From Osedax fenrisi (Eukaryota > Annelida > Polychaeta > Sabellida > Siboglinidae): a stretch of 64,000 nt of DNA. The notes below the pieces were generated by a model. It ran no database searches and was not told where the DNA came from. It worked only from the letters and a program-made list of their open reading frames with translations. Shown here one piece after another: positions 1 through 14,927 of the stretch. Location: assembly GCA_964019155.1 (NCBI GenBank), contig OZ025244.1:41502389-41566388 (forward strand), read 5' to 3'. The position numbers were made by a program, and so were the translations under genes. Every line of letters starts with the position of its first letter. Position 1 is the stretch's first letter.

Positions 1-640
1 AATATAATTGAATTCTCATATATGCATGAATATCATTATTTTATATACTTATATATTATTTTAAATCATGTTTATATTTATAATATATAAAGCTATCATA
101 TTTATATAATATATAACCGTAATAATCAATAAAAATGTAAAAAAACTGAAATACAATTGAAATACAATATCACAGTTGCTAATATACACAACGTGCATGC
201 GTATTCGAATAGTCCATTGTTAATAAGTAAAAAAAAGGTTTTAATTGTTTTAATATTTGTAATCGAATATCGGAGAATAACTACAATATTATATGTAATT
301 TAGTTATTACCAAATTTGTTAGCGTGTAATTTCCATTAAGATACGTACCATAGGTTAATACTTGTTGTTTAAGATCATCCCTTAATAAGACTTCAAATAA
401 TGTAGTCATTATCTTATTTATTTCATAAGTTATCATACTTTTAGTTAAATAAAAATCTCCTAACTTCACCATGTAAATATTCAGGTTTTGCCTTCTCTTA
501 AATAAAAAAATATTTTAAATATGCTACTATTTCCATAGGCTGCATAATCCCCTTAAGGTATTTTAAATAGGTACAACTATTTATTACACCAGAACATCAA
601 CATATCTCCCAACAGTGTTGATCCAATACCACTGACTTAC
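1..640. other. Start of DDB1 intron 12, AT-rich
   Basis: No further DDB1 exon and no recognisable element is seen. A minus-strand open frame at 281-472 has no conserved motif that I can identify. Confidence 0.5.
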
Positions 641-710
641 CTAGTTTCATTGATAAACGACAGCACCAGGTAATTGTCGTATTCATTATCAACTTTTAAT
701 GCCCAGATTC
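641..710 (-). CDS. DDB1: DDB1 exon 12 (last exon inside the window)
   Basis: The acceptor is TTTAG and the donor GTAAGT. It completes a glycine codon and encodes IWALKVDNEYDNYLVLSFIN-ET plus two bases of an arginine codon, aligning with LWPLRSD and LVLSFVGQTR at the start of propeller B. The next exon would encode a block like VLMLNGEEVEE. It is not found in bases 1-640, so it should lie off the window. Confidence 0.92.
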
Positions 711-1311
711 CTAAACAAATAATGATATACATAGATTAGCTGATAGCGCGGAGTAATCAGGATGCAAATATAAAAATAATTATAGTATATCATATTATAT
801 AATGTTCATTATTTCCTATAATAAATTATAATGAAATTGATTCTATTAAATAGGTAAAATTAATAAATTTACAGACTATTTCGTACTTAACATGGCAAAC
901 TCTCGACGCTTACTTGACATGAGATAAGAGCTGGTGTGAATCATCAACATTACTGATGATGTGCTCATAAAGATGAAGCTATATCTCCGGATACGTAACC
1001 TTTAATGAGAGGCAGATCGATGGTGATGGTTTCATTGATACCTATACCGTTGCGGATGATACGCAGACTGCCGTCCTTGAAGCCACCCGAACATGTGATC
1101 AACTGTGTACGTCATCATCATCAGTGGAGGTAATAGTAGTAGTAGTGGTGGTGTAGTAGTGGTGGTGTAGTAGTGGTAGTAGTAGTAATGGTGATGTTGA
1201 TCCGAGCGAAGGCTAACTTGTAGTGTGGCTAGGCAATCATTACAAGACTACCTTGGTTAACTGTATTTAACTGTTGACTGTGGCTTAATGACAGACTACT
1301 ATCACAATACT

Positions 1312-1363
<52 letters not shown>

Positions 1364-3748
1364 TTTGTTGTAATAGTATTATTTATATATGTGTTTAGTA
1401 TTAAAACTATATGAACATAATTAGTAATAAATGATAAACCCATACGTGTGTGTGTGTGTGTATGATATATACTGTAAAGCCGTGTACACACTGCTAGCAT
1501 CAAGTGCAGTAACAAGTCGCCGCCTAAAATCTATCAAAAGTTCTATTTTCGAGTAACAAGTCGCTGTGCTTGTTGCTCGCTATGTGAACAGCTATTTGCG
1601 TGGTACCAAGCGCAGTAACAAGTCGCCAGCCTCTGGTAACAAGTCGCCAGCCTCTTGTAACAAGTCGCCACACATGCGGTACTTGATGCTCGCTATCTGG
1701 ACACACATAATAATTTATACCTAGCATCAAGTGCAGTAACAAGCACAGTAACAAATCGCCGTGCTTGATGCTAGCGGTGTGTACACAGCTTTAGTGTGGC
1801 TAGGCAATCATTACAAGACTACCTTGGTTAACTGTGTTTAACTGTTAACTGTGGCTTAATGACGTACTACTATCACAATACTTCATTATATGAATATATT
1901 GTTTACGTTGTAATAGTATTATTTATGTGTGTTTAGTATTAAAACTATATGAACATAGTTAGTATTAAATGATAAACCCATATGTGTGTGATACATACTG
2001 TTAGTGATCATCATTCACATCATCAGTGGTAGTGGTGGTGTTATGTATAGAAGTGAATCGTGCATAAGAGAATATGCAATACTACCACTACCACTACCAC
2101 CACTACCACCACTACCATTACTACCACTACTACAATACAGTTCTACACTTAATCATGTGTACTGGTGTGGTAATTGTGTGATCAATACGTGGCAACGATA
2201 TCCTGCTATTGGACTGTTTAAATTAGTTACATATTCTCAATTACCGGAGAATAGATTGAATATCGCGAAAGTTAATACTATGATAGTATAGATGTAGATT
2301 AGAAAATGTTATGAGTATATACTTCAAGTTGTCGGTGTATGAATTCATCTTTTACATCATCAATTAAATGTATACAGAGATAATATACTAGTGTATATAT
2401 TATAACTTATACTGTAGTCGTTGATACTAAGTGTAATTCCACAAGGGACTACAATATAGAAATAGTTCACGATTGAAATGAGATAATGAAATAGATACTA
2501 CAGCATGCATAAGCTCTCTCTCTATAAGTTACATTATGCCCATCATGGCTACGTATGTATTAGCGGTGTGGGTGGTGATAATGTAACCTATAATAACATA
2601 TATGGCATGGTTACGCATGTATTAATGGTGTGGACGAAGGTTAATAATGATGGTGATGATTATGATGAAGATGTTAGTGATGATGATGATGATGATGATT
2701 ATGATGATATATATTAATGGTATGGGCGAATGTTAATGATAATGATAATGATGTAGATGTAGATGATTATTATGATGATGCTGATGATTTGTTAACCTGT
2801 CCTTGCCCTTGCTTCTCAAGGTCGACAATGCACATGTCCGTAATGGGGCCAAGGTTAGTGTAGGTGTCGAGTACCTCGATGTAAGAACCGCTGATGTCAA
2901 ACTCGTCATTGTGAAGCTAAGGGGGAGTGGGGGTGGTGGGGGGCGGGTGAGTGTAACCGGGTAGTGGAGGGAGGGGTGAGTAGAGGATAGAGTTAGAGAT
3001 AGAGGTACCTGAACCGAAGAGGGTGGGGCGTACAATATCGATGATATCATTATATATATGTGTGTACGTAATAGATAGTAATGATAGTGAATGGTAAAAG
3101 TGTTAAGAAGCTTCTCGGAGTTAATATAATATCAATACTATACATCATTTGTAATTCACCAAGTTATATTATTATTTATTTGTATCAAATATATAGGATC
3201 TATACATCCTATAATGAATATCTAACAATTATTTAAGTCAATTTTAAGATATTTGAAAATTGATAGAATTAGAATATTATACAAAATTCAAAATTCCAAT
3301 ACCCACATATATATCATCATATTTACGAATTATAAACATATTACTATTATTGTATTGAAGATATTTACACAATACCCATAGTAATACTCATAAACCGAGA
3401 AGGGTCTTAATTATATAATGGTGATATTCTATGCGTATATTATATATTATATATATACATGTGTTTGAGTATGTGTGTATGTGTATGTATGTGTATACGT
3501 ATGTATGTATGTGTGTTTTTCTGGGCACTGTTGGAGATTCAAGTTGGAACTGGTATCTGATGTGATAATCTGGCAACCTAATCATGGTAAATCATGAAAA
3601 TGAGGACGACCCGGCAAGACCTACGTCGATCAGCTGGTGAACGATACACTCTGTGATGTTATGTAATAACAAAGGCTATGGAACATGAAGATTGTTGGAG
3701 AAAGATAGTTAAAAACTGCTGAACAAGTTCGACATGGTAAGGTAAGTA

Positions 3749-3803
<55 letters not shown>

Positions 3804-4991
3804 ATAGGTGCAATGCACTAGTGAAAGATCATAATAATAATTACAAAACGGTGAGAAATATTCGAATGTAATTGAAATATTTGGTAATATAATCGTAAAA
3901 CATGCAGTTTCAGTTATTATATAATATTTGTTTACCCTGGAATTTTCGCAGATCTGTAATATAAATAGTTCATTAGATTATGTCGCCTAGTTATATTATG
4001 CATGTTATATCGAACAAAGACACACGGCGAAACAACGATATAAAGAGAAAATAACTAAAATGATATGTAGTAAACAAATAATAAAGTATACAATACTAAT
4101 AATATACAAACATATTGATTATTTAATAAGTATTATCAGGCTGTAATATTGTTCAATTTTCATATAATCAAAATATAAACAGGTTTTATTTTAAATAATA
4201 TATCTAAATACATATAATATATATATATATATTGTTGATAATGAATATATTGATACACTAAACATCGCATAGGCATTAACAATACATACAAACCAGCTAT
4301 ATTAGTATACGTCTGTGATGTATTAGAGAGGTGATAGGTGTATGCTATGCTATGACTAAACTAGTTAAGATGAGCCGACTCACTCAGAATTACCTTACTT
4401 AGGAAACAGCGAGTAATATACATAGTTTTAGTTAGAAATATAATTTCACCTTTATTCTGATTTAATCAAAAATTATACTCTTTTTTATTAATTTAATTAA
4501 TAAGTCTACGAATGTTTTATATTAGGTAATAAGTTATAGATAATTCTAACATTATTTTATAATTAATTGATATTATCGAAAATTTAAGAAAACAAAATTG
4601 GTATTATAAGTAAAACATATATATATATTATATAATTTTTTACTATTAGATATTTTGAAATAAAAATTAAAAAAATAATCGTTACAAAAATTATTTTTCA
4701 TTTATGTTTTTTTAATAAAAATAATCAATAAAATCTATTTATATTAATTTATTTTATTCAGAATAAATGGATTAAATAATATATATATATATATATATAT
4801 GGTGATCGAAATAAAATAACATACATATACAATTAACTCCTGCTAACTTAGAAAACCTACTAAATCATACTTTTTATGTGTCTAGTGTGTTTGCTATCTA
4901 TATAAATACATATATAAGCATAATTCGATAACTCACAAACTGCATATATTCCTAAACATTTTGTTCTACGATTCACAGATAGAGAATGAGT

Positions 4992-5029
<38 letters not shown>

Positions 5030-8000
5030 TTTAATTTATAAAATCTATTATACATCTGTTATTATTTTTTCGTGATTCATATTTATATACTAATGAATAT
5101 GAGTAATAATTTTGAAAATGTATTATTTATTAATAAAAAAACTAAAAATACAAAAATGTTACTAAAGCAAGTAATAATAACAACATTTTTTTTAAAATTA
5201 ATATGAATACCCAACTATATTTATATAATTATACTTTCTAGAACATAATAAATGTGTATTTAAACAATGTAAAATTTAATAATTCCAGGGAAGTAAAATG
5301 AAGTAACAATATTATAAATAATGTTTTCTTACAAATAATATTACTTTATAGATTACTAATGATACGATATGTATGCAGTGTATTATTTGCGTGAAGAGTA
5401 AGCTGTCAATCAAATAATCATACTGGTAATCGGCTCACCAATGTACACACGCGCGCACACACACGTTACCTTGATAAGTTGACTGTCTCCCAGTCTAGAA
5501 CCTATGAATACCACTCCATTGTCCAGGTAGGTTATGGAGCCTGGGATACTGACCTGGGGTAACGGGGGTGGGGGGGGGGGGGGTGGTAAGCGGTGCGATA
5601 TTACGGGTTTTACTTAATTAGTCATTTTAGAAGTTATATTTCCAGTAGAAACATATTTTTAAATGTAAAATAAATATATATAAATTAATATTATTAATTA
5701 ATTTAAGTAAATTTTATAAACAGTTAATTAAATTATATATATATATATATATTTATTTAGTAATATATTGATTTAATTAAATACAAATTATATTAAGTTA
5801 TTAAATTAAATTGATTCATTATACTAATATGATATAGACATGGTATAGACTGTATAATATAGAGAAGACGATAGCTAGTAGATGCCAGTAAGCCACTAAC
5901 CTCTCCGAGAAACTCGAGTCTGATATTAACGACCTTGTAGCCATCTTTAGACAGGCACGGTACCACCATATAGTCGGTGCGTGACCTTCGCGCCGACGTA
6001 CACGGCTTATCGTCGAGGGAGTGGTCCATAGCGGTGCTGGAGGAGGAGGGGCCACCTCCAGCGCCGGATGAGGAGGCGGAGTTACGCTCAGTCTCTAGGA
6101 TCAGCATGAATAGACGCCCGGAGATGTCACCCAGAATGTAGCGGCTACCATCCTTGTCTACGGGGGTGTAGCAGCATAGGGAACTTTGCTGGCGGGGAGT
6201 AGGGGTCAGTGAGAGGGTGTTATAGGGTTATAGGGGTCAGAGGTTAGGCATAGAGAATTAGATACAATAATTCATTATTATTTATTGTTAAAGGCCTCTT
6301 TCGTATAGAAATAATATATTTATAATGGTATAAGATATAATAATAAATTATGAATATCCTTGTATCGAGAAATCGACAAAATTTTAAATTAAATTTATTA
6401 TTATCATTAAATATCATTCAGATAAATATAATATATTAATTTTTTGTTCTAAAATATTAAAATGATTATATTTATTAGGAGTTATCAAAATATAATGTTT
6501 TATAAATACGTCAAATAAAGAATATATAAAGTTCCATAAATTTATATCGGTATTTTTATTTTTATATTAGTAATATAAATTATATATATTGGATATAATT
6601 AAAATAATATTGTGAAACAATTTTATTTAATATAAAATTTTTATTCATATCATTCTTTTTATATAATAATCTGTCATCCAATGAAATCTTAATAGAGTGA
6701 TACTATATCAACGAATATGACTTAATTTACATTTTATATTTTGTTTACTATTATTATAATTATTCATATATATATTATATATACGTTATATATTTATAGT
6801 TTTTATATTATTAAATATAAATTGTATTACGGACTTAAAATGAATAATAAGGCAATACAAATATGTGCAAAATGTATTGAATGCTGTAATCAAATTATTT
6901 ATTTATAATTATAACTATTACATATTATTCTTACTATATAATATTATACTATTATCACAATTTTCATTATGATTTTTATATCAATATACATGATTGGTTA
7001 TCCTATTCATAATATTTATTTATAAATTATATATTTAAATTATTAATAACAAACTATTATTTGAACACCATTTTGTTCTATTAGTTTATCTAAATAAATC
7101 AATATAGGATATATACAATGTTACTTTTGATTTAATAAACAAAAATTAAAAAGTACACTATTTAGTAAATAGTATTTAGAGAGAATTAGTTTTTGCCTGT
7201 TGTTACAGTGATTTAACATGGCAATGATAGGTTGTTACCGTTGATTTAGACAATGGGGAGATGCGAGAGTGAGATTGGAACCTGTATAGAAGGGGGGCCG
7301 ATAGTGATGTATTGTTCATTGCCACTCAGGTAAGATATAGTCTCTAGACCAATGATTAGAGCACCGCATAGGGGTTCAGATACTATAATAGGGGGGTGTG
7401 GGGTGGGGGTGAATATATAGTATAGAGATGTCGTGAGGAAATACAACTAAGCGAATAAATAAAGGGGTGAGTATGTGTGAGAGAGAGAGATAGATAGTTT
7501 CTCCCTCTCCCTCTTTATACAGTTAGTATATATTTCAATGTTAGGAATTGTATATGTATCTGACCATTACAATTACTATTATCATTACCTCTACTATTAC
7601 TACTACAGTTAATTAAGTATGTCAATTCAATAGATGCTGATGACATTAACTACTAAACAAATAATGGCTACGGATACAGAATACTGCACACACACACACA
7701 CACCTCTCTATTGACCAGTGGTCAACAGTGGTCAACAACCTACCCGGTATTATCATGGTAGCTTCGTTCTCGACGTTCTCTTGGTTCCAGTTCCTGTTCA
7801 CAAACTCCTTGTTCTGAAGGCTGATGTCGTACACTTTAGCGTGGCGACCGAATGCATCCTAGTGGGGTGGGGTGGGCATTAAGGTTACCTTCTACTGTTG
7901 TACACTTGATACAGTACAGTACACAGTATAGTGCTGGTTCTCGTATGTGGTATATCCTACTCTTTACGATCTACGGTCTACATAATACATGAATATTCTA

Positions 8001-11000
8001 CTCTAAAGATCTCTAAGATCTAATAATAATATTATTTAAATATTATATTAAAAATTATTTAAACTACGTGTAAAACATTGTAATGTGATTTATTTAAAAC
8101 TTATTTTGATTAACTACAATTTTTATAAATCATATGTTTATATTTGTTTGTTCGTTAATTTATATACCAGTGAGGCATATGCTATATTCAGTGTTTTAAA
8201 TAACTAATTCATTCATATTAAATATATATTTATTTAAATAAGCATGTACAAATATACATTATGAAAATCTTCTACTAACAAATATAATTATTTTAAAATT
8301 AAGCATCAATAAAGTATGTCATAATACCTACTAACAAATTATATTCTATTTAATTTTGTAGATTTATCTCTATAATAGTAATTAAATCTACAATCTACAA
8401 TCACCTATGAATGATAAAGTGATCAACTTGTGTTTATTTCTATGATATATAATAGAAGGTAACATGAATTATTTCTAATACAAAATATCTAGAAAATCAA
8501 CTCAATAATAGAGTGATTTGTAATATGCAAATCGACAAGTCTTCACTATCACACACACACACATATATATAGTTCACTAATCTATACTCTGCTATACAAG
8601 TAACAAGAGAGAGAGAGAGATAGATAGGGAGAGAGAGAGAGAGATAGAGAGAGATAGTAAACCTGATGTAGCATCATTATTGTGGGTACTGTAAATCCAT
8701 GAATAAAGGCAATGTCCACTATGCTTAGTTCATCAAGTCTGTAGGGGTAGTTGTTATAGACATGTATGTATGTTTGTAAGTATAGGGTGTTCATTGTGTA
8801 GGGTATTACTAATGCAACAGAGGTGTAGTGTAGTGGACACAGGTGTGCACTGCATACTACTACTGCTGCCATCACATGATTACACATCGCAGCACACTCA
8901 TTGTAGTATTAATACTGCTGCTGCTGCTGCTGCTGCTGGTGTAATGCTGTGGTGCTGATATCATGATTCTATAATGATAATATATAGTGATAATCAGGGA
9001 TCGGGTCAAATACGTATTTGTATTTGAACCCAACCCTGGTGATGATGTAATGGTCATGTAATTCCATTGTAATTCTGATATAATGATTATTTAATTTACT
9101 CCGTTGTAATGCTGATGTAATCATGTTGATATCATGCTTGTATGTATTAATAATATAACACATATAGTGATATATCGATGGTGCTATACAGACGATATAG
9201 TTATGATGTAATGTTGATACACGTAATGATGATGATGATGATGTAATGTCGGTGATGTAACAACTCTATATAATGCTGCTACCAGTAACAACCTCACTGC
9301 GGCCTACCTGATACTGAAAGACTTGATCTCGGTCATCTCCTTACTGAGGTAGATCACCTTGAACATGGCGTCGTACAGCCTCAGACCTATCATACGAGCC
9401 TGAGGATCTATGATGCCTATGATACCAGTCTCTGAGGGGCGGCCTATTCTGTCCTGCGAGTGTGAGGGCAGGTGTTCGTGTTAAACACGTCCGAGTTACA
9501 CGATTTGAACATATTGATAAATATTTTATTTGTATATAATTCTTTGAGGAAAAGTATATTTATTTTTATTCGTACAATATTTTACCTATACAAATATTTA
9601 ATTGTAAATATTTGAATAAATATATATATTTATATAAAATAAATGTCTGAATGCAACCGAAGTAACTGAATGCCATTAGCTATTTCATAAGTTAAAGCTA
9701 ATAATTATAATTATTGTTTTTTTCACACATAAATAATATTTAAATCTTTATCTATATAAATAAAAAACTAAAAAGATATATGTGTTAATGATAAGTGTAT
9801 ACTTTGCCTAGAATACATTTGTTATATATTTGTTAATTTCTTATTGTATATATATATATATCTAAATATATTTTTGTGTTTTTACTTAATTTTCTATTTA
9901 ATACTTATTAAAATTATTCAAAGGGAAATTATCTTTTCAAGGCATTAAGAAACCCCCTTATAAATATATATATATATATATATTAGTATTAATAGAAAAT
10001 TATCAACATATAACATATATAACATATATAGCTATACAAAATGTAGTGTAATCTACATTTTAAAATTCATCTATATTGTATAGTGTATTTACAATTCTGG
10101 TTGTTATAATATGAAATCACTATAAAGCATTCAGAGTACAATGAAACTATGTATTCAAATCTATACAAAATAACATCTGGTTTTGATTTGAATATCAATT
10201 CACCAAATTTCTATTAACACAATGGCTATTATTTGTAAGTGACATCTACTAATATTGATAAAATAACATATATTATCTAAAATATCTCTTATTTTACATA
10301 TATATATATTAGGTTGGGATAACATAATGATATACCATTCTATATTAATATATGTAGGTATATAGTTATACATAGTAAGTTACTATTAGTAACATAAATG
10401 TATAGGATTAATAATTGTTGAAATCTTGCCTACACTCTTCAATAATTTTATAATTAATTAGTATAATATTAATTAGTATAATATAAATTAGTATAATATA
10501 AATTAGTATAATATTAATTAGTATAATATAAATTAGTATAATATTAATTAGTATAATATTAATTATTATAATATTAATTAGTATAATATTAATTAGTATA
10601 ATATTAATTAGTATAATATTAATTAGTATAATATTAATTAGTATAATATTAATTAGTATAATATAAATTAGTATAATATTAATTAGTATAATATAAATTA
10701 GTAAACTATTAATAATTATATAATTAATTAGTAATATTATACTCATTTAAATTATATTAATTAATATTATACTAATTAATATTATACTTATTAATATTAT
10801 ACTAATTAATATTATACAAATTAATATTATACTAATTAATTATGTAATTATTAATATTATAATAATTAATATTATACTTGAGTCTATGAATTCATTCCGT
10901 TTATTCAAGCTATATACATTGAGGCTGTGATTCTACAAAAGTAGCACTAGACTTCAAGGCATCTTTACATTATAAATGTTAAGTTGGCAATGAAACTTTG

Positions 11001-12958
11001 TAATGTAAGGTATAAGTGACGACTTCCTCATAATATAGTTCTACTTTTGTGGAACAGCACCCATATAGTTACTATAATAGTTAATATATCGATATTTATG
11101 TCATTTTAATTTAAATTTAAAATTAAATAATAACAAATCTGATTGTTTGATTAATAGCCTATCATACTATAGGGGCGTCGGAACATGGGGGGCGGGGGGT
11201 ATCGGCCCCCATTCAAAAATATGGGGGGGCTAAGTATGTTTTGCCCCCCCCCCCCCCCCCCCCCCCCGTGAAATGTGTATTAATACATTTTATATATATT
11301 AAATCTAGTATATTGTCTTTGTTAATAAAAAAAATTTCTAAAGAATTTTACCAAACATATGGGGGGGCTAAGTATTGTATGCCCCTACCACCGATGAAAT
11401 ATGATAATATTTATAAGAGAATCTCTGAGAGATACTTGTTATCTGGCGATATTAAGAATGAAATTATTCAACTATATAAATCTGAATAATTAAATATTTT
11501 ATTATAAGATATTAATGGAACTTTCTCAATTCAATGTGATGGAATTCAAGATATATCCGGAAGTGAGCAGGATATTGTGGTGGTTCGATATTTGACATAA
11601 AAACTAGAAATTAAAGAAATATGCATATGAATGTGCAATATGACTGATACAACTTAAACATAGCAAATTTAATGTTATCTGAACTTTAACATCTTAACTT
11701 GTCTATTTCTAAATTAAGAGGACAGTCATATGACGGGTCAGCTAATATGTCTGGTCAATATAATGGTGTAAAGACTATAATAATGAATAGACAGCCATTA
11801 ACTTTTTATACACAATGTGGAGCTCATCGCATAAACTTAATAGCATAATCATTAGATAATAATATAAATATAAGAAAAGTCTTGAGAGTGGTTCATGATT
11901 TGGGATTATTATATGAACAAACTATCTAATTCCGGATTGTATATAATACTAATAATAACAAAGCAAAGACTTTGAAACCATTATGCCCAACAAGATGGAC
12001 TGCGAAAATCATTTATTAAAACAACATTAGATCAATATAATGGTATAATCGATGCACTAAATAATATAAAGAATTAGATTATATTATCAACGATCACAAA
12101 TATATTGCAAATTATTTATTAAAAAATATGAATAAGTCAAATATTTTTTCTATGAATATTTTAAGTTTGATATTTGAAAGCTTGGATATGAAGGTGAAAT
12201 CTTTCATGATACCAACAAATACTATTGAAGGTAACATTTATAAAAAATATAATTGAAAGCATATATAATTATAATTATATATAATCATAATAAAAATCAA
12301 TAATAAATAAACATAAAGGATCAGATAATAGTAAGGATGATTATAATTAAATTGAATAATGATAGAAATAATTTGCACACATTCATTGAAGATATAGAAA
12401 CAAAAATATTTTATATTTTACATATACAAGTTTTTATATTGTTCAAGGTTAATAACCTACTTTTATAAACATATTATATAACATTTTTTATAAAATACAA
12501 AATAGCGTTTAATAAATGTTATCTTAACATTTAATAAAGTATTATAATAATTTATTTTAAATAAATCTAATTTAATTTTCTAAGTATATCTAATTCAGTG
12601 AATAATAATAATAGGGTGTTCACATCAATTCCGTTTTAAAAAACGTACGTGTAACTGCAACTTCAAATGATTCATTAACGGCAAATTTGAAGTTATGAGT
12701 CACATTCCTATTTATTTGAAGTTGAACTACACGTTTTCTGAACGTTTTCTGAAATAGGATTAATCCTATTTTCTGTATGTAACAACACACAGAATTAGAG
12801 AGAACAGCTAGAATGAACACACATAATTAGAGAGAACAGCTAGAATTCCACTTGATTCCAATTGATATATATATAAAGTATATTATTACATATAACTTAT
12901 CGAATAACTATTTATTAAATATATATATATATATATATTAAATATACTATTTATTATA

Positions 12959-13005
<47 letters not shown>

Positions 13006-13084
13006 ATATATTGATATATATATATATATAAAGTATATTAACAAATGTTTATTATTACATATAACTTATCGAATAACTATTTAT

Positions 13085-13141
<57 letters not shown>

Positions 13142-13201
13142 ATATATATATAAAGTATATTAACAAATGTTTATTATTACATATAACTTATCGAATAACT
13201 A

Positions 13202-13249
<48 letters not shown>

Positions 13250-14856
13250 AAAGGTTATATAAGATGGTATACAACTATATATATATTTCAATAATATATA
13301 TCAACTATACAATAGTAATATATAATATATATTTCAATTATTTATTAAATATTTATTTAAATTATATATATTTCATAAGTTTAGATATAATTATAAGGAT
13401 TTATGTATTATATAATAATATAGTATTTGTTATATTAGTTAAGAATATTAAATTAATAAATATAATGTATGTAGTATTTATATATTTGTGTATTTAAAGA
13501 AATATATAGTACTACTATTTATACATTGAATTTAGCTATATCCCACAATTAGATTTGTTATAATTGATTTTATTTGTACATATTTAAATATAGGTGGCGA
13601 TATATGTCTACCCTTACGACAAACTAAAAAACACGGAATTGATGTGAACACTTAAAAATCTGTTACTTCAAATTTGCTGTGAATGAATCATTTGAAGTTG
13701 CAGTTACACGTACGTTTTTTAAAACGGAATTGATGTGAACACCCTATAAGACATATAATATAAATTATTATAAATATGTATGAGATGATTAGTAATGAAA
13801 GTTTAAAAGACTATGTAAGGTACCTCATCTAGATAAAATAATATAACATTGTTAATGTTGTTAATATAAGAATGTGATTAGATATGATCAGTTAATATGT
13901 TAATATACTTTATCATTAATATTTACAGAATACAATATACTGAGTTGTTTGATAACATAATGATGAAAATTAAAACCAAATTTTATACTAGTGAAACATT
14001 ATTTATATATTCTTATAAATTAAAGGAATCATTATTATAAATAATATAATTCATGAAAAAAAGGTTTGTTTTTTTAGATTAATCTTATTAATCCTAATAA
14101 TTTTCTACACTAAAGAGATGTTATTAAAAAATGTATGAAGAATTAACGATTGAAAGATCGAATTTCCATTTGTTCAAATCAATCAATACGTTCAATACCA
14201 TCTGATGAGGATAAACATATACATGATGTAACAATCTCCTAAAATTAAAAAAATATTCCGGCATAATAGATTTGATCACATTTTATTGGTTTCCCTCAAG
14301 TTCTGTGTCATGTTAGCGTGGATTTAGTAAGCTACGAATAATAAAGACGTTGTTACGATCTACTATGCTAGATAGTAGATGCAATGCATTAGTATTGGCA
14401 AATGTCAATCAAAAAATAATTCACACAATTGAGATGGGTATATTTATAAATAAAAATCTATATTTATATAATAATAAATTATGTAATATTTATTATTTAT
14501 TTTCTAATATATTCCTACTTATTGTTATAAAAATTAAATATTATTAATTGCATATTAAATGGTTAACATAGACTAAAGAGGTATACGATATTAATAAGAT
14601 ATAGTTAGTAATTATATTAGTAATAAATAAAAGTATATATAATATAAAATAGAAATAAATTGCCCCCCCCCCATAAAAAATATCGTTCCGACGCCCCTAA
14701 TTACGAGCAATACGTTGTAGTGGGATACCCCATTTACATAGTAGACATGTAAATACAATAAATTAAGCTGAAATCTACTGTAAACTTAAATATTAGTGTA
14801 TGTAATATATATTTGAAAATAATTTAGTATTTTTTAATTATTTCTGTATACTCATT

Positions 14857-14927
<71 letters not shown>

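Noticed and set aside
281..472. Minus-strand open frame near the DDB1 exons
   Set aside because: Does not match the expected next DDB1 block and has no recognisable motif; left as intron.
1140..1200. GTAGTAGTGGTGG tract as a regulatory site
   Set aside because: Ordinary trinucleotide-type simple repeat in DDB1 intron 10; only the GATGATGATGA part adjacent to the acceptor seemed worth reporting.
2505..2717. Acidic Asp-rich open frame
   Set aside because: Produced by a GAT/GATGAT simple repeat that overlaps the intron next to DDB1 exon 10 on the other strand.
2733..3050. Minus-strand open frame over DDB1 exon 10
   Set aside because: Frame-shifted shadow of the exon; the exon uses another frame with conserved sequence.
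10408..10746. 112-codon Ile-rich protein
   Set aside because: Translation of the 15-bp AT repeat array.
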